From contig CALIAD010000068.1 in NCBI GenBank assembly GCA_938041635.1, positions 1-6,969 of the forward strand: 6,969 bases of DNA, given 5' to 3'. The position numbers and the translations under genes were made by a program. Below, one piece after another: positions 4,092 to 6,969 of this stretch (positions are counted from its first letter, which is position 1; every line of letters starts with the position of its first letter). The stretch comes from an uncultured Atopobium sp. (GTDB lineage Bacteria > Actinomycetota > Coriobacteriia > Coriobacteriales > Atopobiaceae). Under the pieces are notes generated by a model, which was not told the DNA's origin, did not search any database, and saw only the letters and a list, made by a program, of their open reading frames with translations.

Positions 4092-5456
4092 CTAGTTCTT
4101 GAGTGAATTGAGTGGAGCGGGGAAGCGACCGCCGCGGTGTGCAAGCACCGTACCCGCAAACTGGTTGACCGGCATGATGGGCGCGGATCCAAAGAGGCCA
4201 CCAAACTCCAGGACGTCGCCCTCGTTGTAACCGATAGCTGGGATAACACGGACCGCCGTGGTCTTGGTGTTGATGACGCCGATGGCCATCTCATCTGCGA
4301 TGATGCCCGCGATGGTTTCCACAGAGGAATCACCAGGAATAGCAATCATGTCTAAACCAACGGAGCACACTGAGGTCATTGCCTCGAGTTTCTCGAGAGA
4401 AAGCGCACCGTCTTGAGCTGCGCGAATCATGCCCGCGTCCTCGGAGACCGGGATGAATGCGCCGGACAGGCCGCCAACGCTTGACGACGCCATGACGCCG
4501 CCTTTCTTGACGGCATCGTTGAGCAGTGCAAGTGCGCAGGTGGTTCCGGGGCCACCACATTCGCCAACGCCGATGAGCTCCAGAATCTTAGCGACGGAAT
4601 CGCCAGCTGCAGGGGTAGGCGCAAGACTGAGGTCTACGATGCCCTTCTCGACACCCAGGCGCCTTGAAGCCTCGCGGCTCATCAGCTCGCCTGCGCGGGT
4701 AATCTTGAATGCGGTCTGCTTGATCTTCTCGGCAACGTCCATGAGGTTTGCGGAGTCGGGAAGTTCGGCGAGGGCTGCAGCCATGACGCCAGGACCGGAA
4801 ACGCCCACGTTAATGACGGCGTCCGCCTCTCCGCTGCCGTGGACCGCGCCGGCCATGAAGGGGGAGTCCTCCACCATGTTGGCAAAAACGACCAGCTTAG
4901 CGGCACCGTAGCACTGAATGTCGGTGGTGCGACGAGCGGCTTCAAGCACGGTTTCTGCCATGAGCAGGACGGCGTCCATGTTGATGCCTGCGCGCGTAGA
5001 CGCAACGTTTACCGAGGAACAGACGCGCGATGTGGTGGCCAGCGCCTCGGGGATGGATGCGATGAGTCGGCGGTCGGCGTCGCCAAGACCCTTGTGGACC
5101 AGCGCCGAGAAGCCACCCAAAAAGTCGATGCCCAGCGTCTCGGCCGCGCGGTCAAGCGTGTGAGCAAGCGGGGTCAGGTCTTGCGCCGAGGTACATGCCG
5201 CAATCTGTGCGATTGGCGTAACGGAGACGCGCTTATTGGCAATAGGGATGCCGTACTCGCGCTCCAGGTCCTCGGCCACGGACACCAGGTGTTCGGCCTG
5301 GCGCGTGATGCGGTCGTAGACCTTCTGGCACATGCGATCCAGGTCCTCGTCTGCGCAGCTATTGAGCGAGATACCCATCGTGATGGTGCGCAGGTCAAGA
5401 TTTTGCTCGCTGACCATGGCGAGGGTTTCGGCGATTTCCTGTGGAGTGATGTTCAT
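4092..5456 (-). CDS. PFL-like family protein, UPF0210/DUF711
   Basis: The protein has 454 residues, full length for the family. The start MNITPQEIAETLAM fits the usual N-terminus and has AGAGGA upstream; a 33-residue upstream extension is low-complexity and lacks family similarity. Conserved blocks run throughout: NLDLRTITMGISL (19-31), NKRVSVTPI (74-82), FLGGFSALVHKG (112-123), VNVASTRAGINMDAV (149-163), VEDSPFMAGAVHG (195-207), INVGVSGPGV (215-224), GGPGTTCALALLNDAVKKGG (301-320), GLDMIAIPGDS (367-377), INTKTTAVRVIPAIG (395-409) and FGGLFGSAPIMPVN (418-431). The family is a cytosolic alpha/beta barrel protein distantly related to pyruvate formate-lyase, and its biochemical role is not established. 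In many bacteria it sits next to a small ACT-domain gene, which is absent here. It is GC-rich like the LacI gene from which it diverges, and unlike the AT-rich left half. Confidence 0.93.
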   Translation of the reverse strand: MNITPQEIAETLAMVSEQNLDLRTITMGISLNSCADEDLDRMCQKVYDRITRQAEHLVSVAEDLEREYGIPIANKRVSVTPIAQIAACTSAQDLTPLAHTLDRAAETLGIDFLGGFSALVHKGLGDADRRLIASIPEALATTSRVCSSVNVASTRAGINMDAVLLMAETVLEAARRTTDIQCYGAAKLVVFANMVEDSPFMAGAVHGSGEADAVINVGVSGPGVMAAALAELPDSANLMDVAEKIKQTAFKITRAGELMSREASRRLGVEKGIVDLSLAPTPAAGDSVAKILELIGVGECGGPGTTCALALLNDAVKKGGVMASSSVGGLSGAFIPVSEDAGMIRAAQDGALSLEKLEAMTSVCSVGLDMIAIPGDSSVETIAGIIADEMAIGVINTKTTAVRVIPAIGYNEGDVLEFGGLFGSAPIMPVNQFAGTVLAHRGGRFPAPLNSLKN

Positions 5457-5645
5457 GCGCGTCCTCTCGGAATGCGGTTGTCGTGCGAGCGCCGGGGCGC
5501 AGGTGCAGCTTGCGTGCGGTATCGGGGTCCAGGTGCGGTTGTCGTGTGGAGACAACGTCTGGCTTTTGGCGGACGACCAGCCGCAGGGGTTTCTCGACTA
5601 TTATACTTAAGCAACAACGATAAACGGGGCAAGTTGCGAGGTAAC
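5457..5645. promoter_or_regulatory. Divergent promoter region between DUF711 gene and LacI regulator, with 13-bp direct repeat
   Basis: TGCGGTTGTCGTG occurs at 5473-5485 and again at 5534-5546, 61 bp apart. AGGTGC also recurs at 5501 and 5531. TATACT (5602-5607) is a good -10 for the plus strand, but no matching -35 is seen at 16-18 bp. No classic LacI-type palindrome with a central CG is obvious, so the repeats are the only candidate regulatory sites. Confidence 0.35.
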
Positions 5646-6743
5646 GTGGCAGAAAAAGTCACCCTAAAAACGATTGCGCGCGAGGTGGGGCTGTCGCCCG
5701 CCACGGTTTCGCTGGTGCTGAACGGCCGGCCAGTGCGCGTGAGTGACGAGAACCGCCGCCGCATCCTCGACGTTGCCCGTCGCGAGCACTACATTCCCAA
5801 CCAGATTGCAAGAAGCCTGGTCACGCAGCACACGCAGACGCTGGGGTTGATCGTACCGAATATCGAGAGCCGGTTTTTCTCGTCGTTTGCAAAGATGCTG
5901 GAGATGAAGTGTCGCCGCCGCGGGTATGCGCTGTTCATCACCAACTCGGATAACAGCACGTCAAATGACGCGGACCTTGTGCGACTGCTGGTCAATCGCG
6001 GCGCCGACGGTATCTTTATTATCACGTCCGACGAGGTAGAAGCCTCAAAGCAGCTCATCGCCGACCTGGAGCAGCTGCCCGTGCCGTACGTCATGGTGGA
6101 CCGAACCATCGACGCGCTCGACTGCGACAAAGTCACGTTCAACAATGAGCTTGGCGGCTATCTGGCCACAAAATACCTGCTAGATCACGGTCATCGACGG
6201 ATCGCGTGCATGGTCAACACCGCTTCCAACACCGGCTGCGCGCGCCTCAACGGCTACGTTCGCGCACTTGGCGAGAAGGGCCTGGAGCTGGATCAGTCGC
6301 TTGTGCTGACCAGTGATTATTACATTCCTGATGCGTATCTTGCAGCTCAGCAGCTGATTCGCGTGAACGCTACGGCTGTTGTTGCGACGTCGGACAACAT
6401 TGCGCTTGGGTTGTTGCGCTACCTATACGAGCGCGGCTTGCATGTTCCGCGCGACTATTCTGTTGTCGGATACGATAACAGCATTTCAGACGCACTGTTT
6501 GAGCCGGCGTTGACTTCGATTGAGCAAAATGTTGATGAGCTTTCTGACGCTGCGCTTTCGATTATGTTCCGTCGTCTGGGCGAGCGCGGTGCGGAGGTTG
6601 ACGCAGCAGGTTATGTTGCTGCGAAGGGTGACGAAGCAGGTCAGAAAAACGCAGATGATACGGTGGACGATAGCGCTTCAATCCAAATAATCCTTGATCC
6701 GCGCATGATTGAGAAGAATAGCGTGCGTGTTTTGGGTCGCTAA
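5646..6743 (+). CDS. LacI-family transcriptional regulator
   Basis: The protein has 365 residues. The GTG start at 5646 was chosen because LacI regulators begin within a few residues of the helix-turn-helix, and GAGG lies 4 nt upstream; upstream frame is only an antisense shadow of the neighbouring gene. Residues 6-26 (TLKTIAREVGLSPATVSLVLN) are the DNA-binding helix-turn-helix, followed by the hinge helix PNQIARSL (51-58). Residues 64-305 are the periplasmic-binding-protein-like sugar-sensing core: QTLGLIVPNIESRFFSSF (64-81), GADGIFIITS, PVPYVMVDR, FNNELGGYLATKYLLDHGHR, TSDNIALGLLRYLYERGLHV, DYSVVGYDNS and PALTSIEQNVDEL. Residues 306-343 are an acidic, Ala/Gly-rich insert before the usual last strand, SIQIILDPRMIEKNSV. 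Its target is unknown, and no sugar transport or catabolic gene is in the window. The divergent DUF711 gene and its own gene are possible targets. Confidence 0.92.
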   Translation: MAEKVTLKTIAREVGLSPATVSLVLNGRPVRVSDENRRRILDVARREHYIPNQIARSLVTQHTQTLGLIVPNIESRFFSSFAKMLEMKCRRRGYALFITNSDNSTSNDADLVRLLVNRGADGIFIITSDEVEASKQLIADLEQLPVPYVMVDRTIDALDCDKVTFNNELGGYLATKYLLDHGHRRIACMVNTASNTGCARLNGYVRALGEKGLELDQSLVLTSDYYIPDAYLAAQQLIRVNATAVVATSDNIALGLLRYLYERGLHVPRDYSVVGYDNSISDALFEPALTSIEQNVDELSDAALSIMFRRLGERGAEVDAAGYVAAKGDEAGQKNADDTVDDSASIQIILDPRMIEKNSVRVLGR

Positions 6744-6757
6744 TCAAAATTCTGCAT

Positions 6758-6798
6758 AATTACACTATTAAATTCATTTCTATGAATACGTAATTTTT
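6758..6798 (+). terminator. Weak AT-rich terminator-like hairpin after the LacI gene
   Basis: ATTCAT-TTCT-ATGAAT (6772-6787) is a perfect 6-bp stem. It is enclosed by AATTAC (6758-6763) and GTAATT (6790-6795), followed by TTT. The stem is AT-rich, so efficiency is doubtful, but the position 15 bp after the stop codon fits a terminator. Confidence 0.35.
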
Positions 6799-6823
6799 GG
6801 CCTCAAAATTATGTGCCGAAAAA

Positions 6824-6898
6824 GGTAAAAAACCCGTTTAGTTGGAAATGAAAAATGAAAATTAGCTGATTTATCTCCAACTAAGACGATTTTTTACC
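6824..6898. repeat. 75-bp imperfect inverted repeat
   Basis: GGTAAAAAA (6824-6832) is perfectly inverted as TTTTTTACC (6890-6898). Inside this, TTAGTTGGA (6838-6846) is perfectly inverted as TCCAACTAA (6876-6884), with a 5-base poorly paired step between and a 29-nt AT-rich loop. There is no ORF in it. It could be a strong bipartite hairpin that ends LacI transcription on the plus strand, or the scar of a small repeat element. Confidence 0.45.
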
Positions 6899-6969
6899 GC
6901 ACCAAAAACTTTTATAGTTACGTCTCAAAAAGTGGTGTAAGGCTATTTCCTTACTACCTTCTAGCCTAC
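6899..6969. other. AT-rich non-coding tail of the window
   Basis: No gene is seen. GTAAGG-CTATTT-CCTTAC (6937-6954) is a perfect 6-bp hairpin. The segment may be the leader of a gene beyond the right edge. Confidence 0.25.

Noticed and set aside
4046..4345. 99-codon minus-strand frame ending in the same ELPPISWT tail as the flavodoxin remnant
   Set aside because: It is an out-of-frame shadow within the DUF711 gene; the shared tail is only the insertion-sequence end read in the same frame.
5457..5555. 33-residue N-terminal extension of the DUF711 protein
   Set aside because: The family begins at the MNI... position, a ribosome binding site is present there, and the extension covers the divergent promoter region and a direct repeat.
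4839..5645. Long open plus-strand frame upstream of and continuous with the LacI gene
   Set aside because: It is antisense to the well-conserved DUF711 gene, shows no recognisable protein features, and is the usual mirror frame of GC-rich coding DNA.

Overview
The window looks like a chromosomal segment of a Gram-positive, fermentative actinobacterium of the Coriobacteriia type (Atopobium/Lancefieldella/Olsenella-like). This is inferred from the gene set (full-length DUF711/UPF0210 protein, LacI regulator, Cro/C1-type regulator with a long acidic linker), strong AGGAGG-type ribosome binding sites, and a mosaic of GC-rich and AT-rich DNA. No single marker in the window proves the genus.

Layout. 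Positions 1-54 hold the left end of an IS3-like insertion sequence, with a Shine-Dalgarno and the first codons of its first ORF running off the window. It interrupts a flavodoxin-like gene (27-308, minus), whose last codons and stop come from the insertion sequence. Positions 309-665 contain no credible protein gene but several signals: a flavodoxin promoter, a large plus-strand terminator-like hairpin around a perfect 18-bp palindrome, and a compact minus-strand unit made of a near-consensus promoter, a tRNA-like RNA and an intrinsic terminator. An AT-rich gene for a likely ATP-grasp protein (666-1958, minus) follows, with a terminator-like hairpin directly before its ribosome binding site. 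An XRE-family regulator (2199-2906, minus) and a small gene of unknown function (3155-3544, plus) diverge from a 248-bp region with repeated GTTGAG motifs.

Positions 3545-4091 are a mobile-element scar zone. Two 46-bp palindromes, related to the insertion-sequence end at position 54, lie in inverted orientation. Between them are a 131-bp element with 24-bp inverted repeats and a stretch of decayed sequence. GC-rich backbone then resumes with the DUF711/UPF0210 gene (4092-5456, minus), divergent from a LacI-family regulator (5646-6743, plus). The last 226 bases are AT-rich and non-coding, with hairpins and a 75-bp imperfect inverted repeat.

The genes do not form one pathway. There are two regulator-containing divergent pairs, an orphan ATP-grasp gene, and an intergenic zone repeatedly hit by insertion sequences. 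The most unusual object is the tRNA-like transcription unit at 530-656: it has convincing D and T arms and its own promoter and terminator, but its anticodon region is too short to decode.
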